DNA of 5,361 bases from Faecalibacterium prausnitzii. GTDB taxonomy: Bacteria; Bacillota; Clostridia; Oscillospirales; Ruminococcaceae. Every line of letters starts with the position of its first letter. The first letter of the stretch is position 1. The position numbers were made by a program, and so were the translations under genes. Positions 5,095 to 5,361 of the stretch are shown piece by piece. Below the pieces are notes generated by a model that saw only the letters and a program-made list of their open reading frames with translations, was not told the DNA's origin and ran no database searches. The stretch spans positions 1 through 5,361 of the forward strand of contig DCCL01000120.1 of NCBI GenBank assembly GCA_002313795.1, in the 5' to 3' direction.

Positions 5095-5123
5095 TTGACA
5101 AATCACCCCGGTTGAGATAAACT
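5095..5123 (+). promoter_or_regulatory. Sigma-A promoter of typA
   Basis: A consensus -35 TTGACA (5095-5100), 17-bp spacer and TAAACT -10 (5118-5123) give a start near 5130 and a leader of about 47 nt. An A/T-tract just upstream (5076-5086) resembles an UP element, which suggests strong expression. It is divergent from the nuclease promoter. Confidence 0.8.
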
Positions 5124-5176
5124 TAAAACGTATGACGTAACTTCTACTGAGATTCAAAATAGAGAGGTTGTATTTT

Positions 5177-5361
5177 ATGGTTCGTAACGATTTGCGCAAT
5201 GTCGCTATCATCGCTCACGTTGACCACGGCAAGACTACGCTGGTGGACGCAATGCTGCGTCAGAGCGGCGCTTTCCGCGACAATCAGGTCGTGGCAGAGC
5301 GTGTCATGGACAGCGGTGATATCGAGCGTGAGCGCGGCATCACCATTCTGGCCAAGAACTG
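5177..5361 (+). CDS. typA: GTP-binding translational GTPase TypA/BipA, N-terminal part (3' end outside window)
   Basis: The first 61 codons are present and the gene runs off the right edge; the family is normally about 600 residues. TypA/BipA is a ribosome-associated GTPase related to EF-G and LepA, with roles in ribosome assembly and stress adaptation. The G1 loop is AHVDHGKTT (13-21). The sequences [13 protein letters not shown] (21-33), [21 protein letters not shown] (41-61) with the switch I RGITI (53-57) are characteristic of TypA rather than LepA or EF-G. The ATG at 5177 is chosen because GAGAGG lies about 9 nt upstream and because the [10 protein letters not shown] start aligns with the usual TypA N-terminus. 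It has its own promoter at 5095-5123. Confidence 0.95.
   Translation, partial: MVRNDLRNVAIIAHVDHGKTTLVDAMLRQSGAFRDNQVVAERVMDSGDIERERGITILAKN

Noticed and set aside
1..5361. CRISPR array, insertion sequence or rRNA gene
   Set aside because: There is no series of regularly spaced repeats, no transposase coding frame with flanking terminal repeats, and no rRNA-like sequence in the window.

Overview
The window looks like chromosome of a GC-rich Gram-positive gut Firmicute, most like Oscillospiraceae/Faecalibacterium. This rests on strong AGGAGG-type ribosome binding sites, near-consensus sigma-A promoters, a Firmicute-like TypA N-terminus and phage proteins of the kind seen in Ruminococcaceae prophages. 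The genus is an inference from sequence style, not from a search.

Left edge (1-480): the C-terminal part of a tyrosine-recombinase integrase runs off the left end on the + strand. About 140 bp further on lies a fragment matching the 3' end of a tRNA (T-loop, 3' T-stem, acceptor arm and CCA, probably tRNA-Gly) followed at once by a good intrinsic terminator. This is the expected right-hand junction of an element integrated into the 3' end of a tRNA gene: integrase, duplicated tRNA tail, then the native tRNA terminator.

Middle (560-3070, all minus strand): a compact cassette of three phage-type genes. In order of transcription they are a 434-aa tail-fibre/baseplate-like protein with a short collagen-like segment, a 138-aa M15-family peptidase (endolysin-like) and a 78-aa membrane-anchored coiled-coil protein (holin-like position and topology). 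The cassette has its own near-consensus promoter (2859-2887), a leader of about 150 nt and a 20-bp hairpin past its end. No capsid, portal, terminase, tape-measure or repressor gene lies beside it. It looks like an orphan receptor-binding/lysis module. Upstream is a low-GC 300-bp regulatory region with a second minus-strand promoter whose spacer and upstream flank carry the two arms of a perfect 10-bp inverted repeat, three TATCGCAA octamers, several competing palindromes and a possible 41-codon small ORF.

Right side (3200-5361): a beta-CASP metallo-beta-lactamase-fold protein (536 aa, RNA-processing nuclease type) is on the minus strand, with its own extended -10 promoter and a strong terminator. 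It is divergent from typA/bipA, of which the first 61 codons are present on the + strand behind a consensus TTGACA promoter. These two are ordinary housekeeping genes and place the phage-like cassette between core chromosome and a tRNA-associated integration site.
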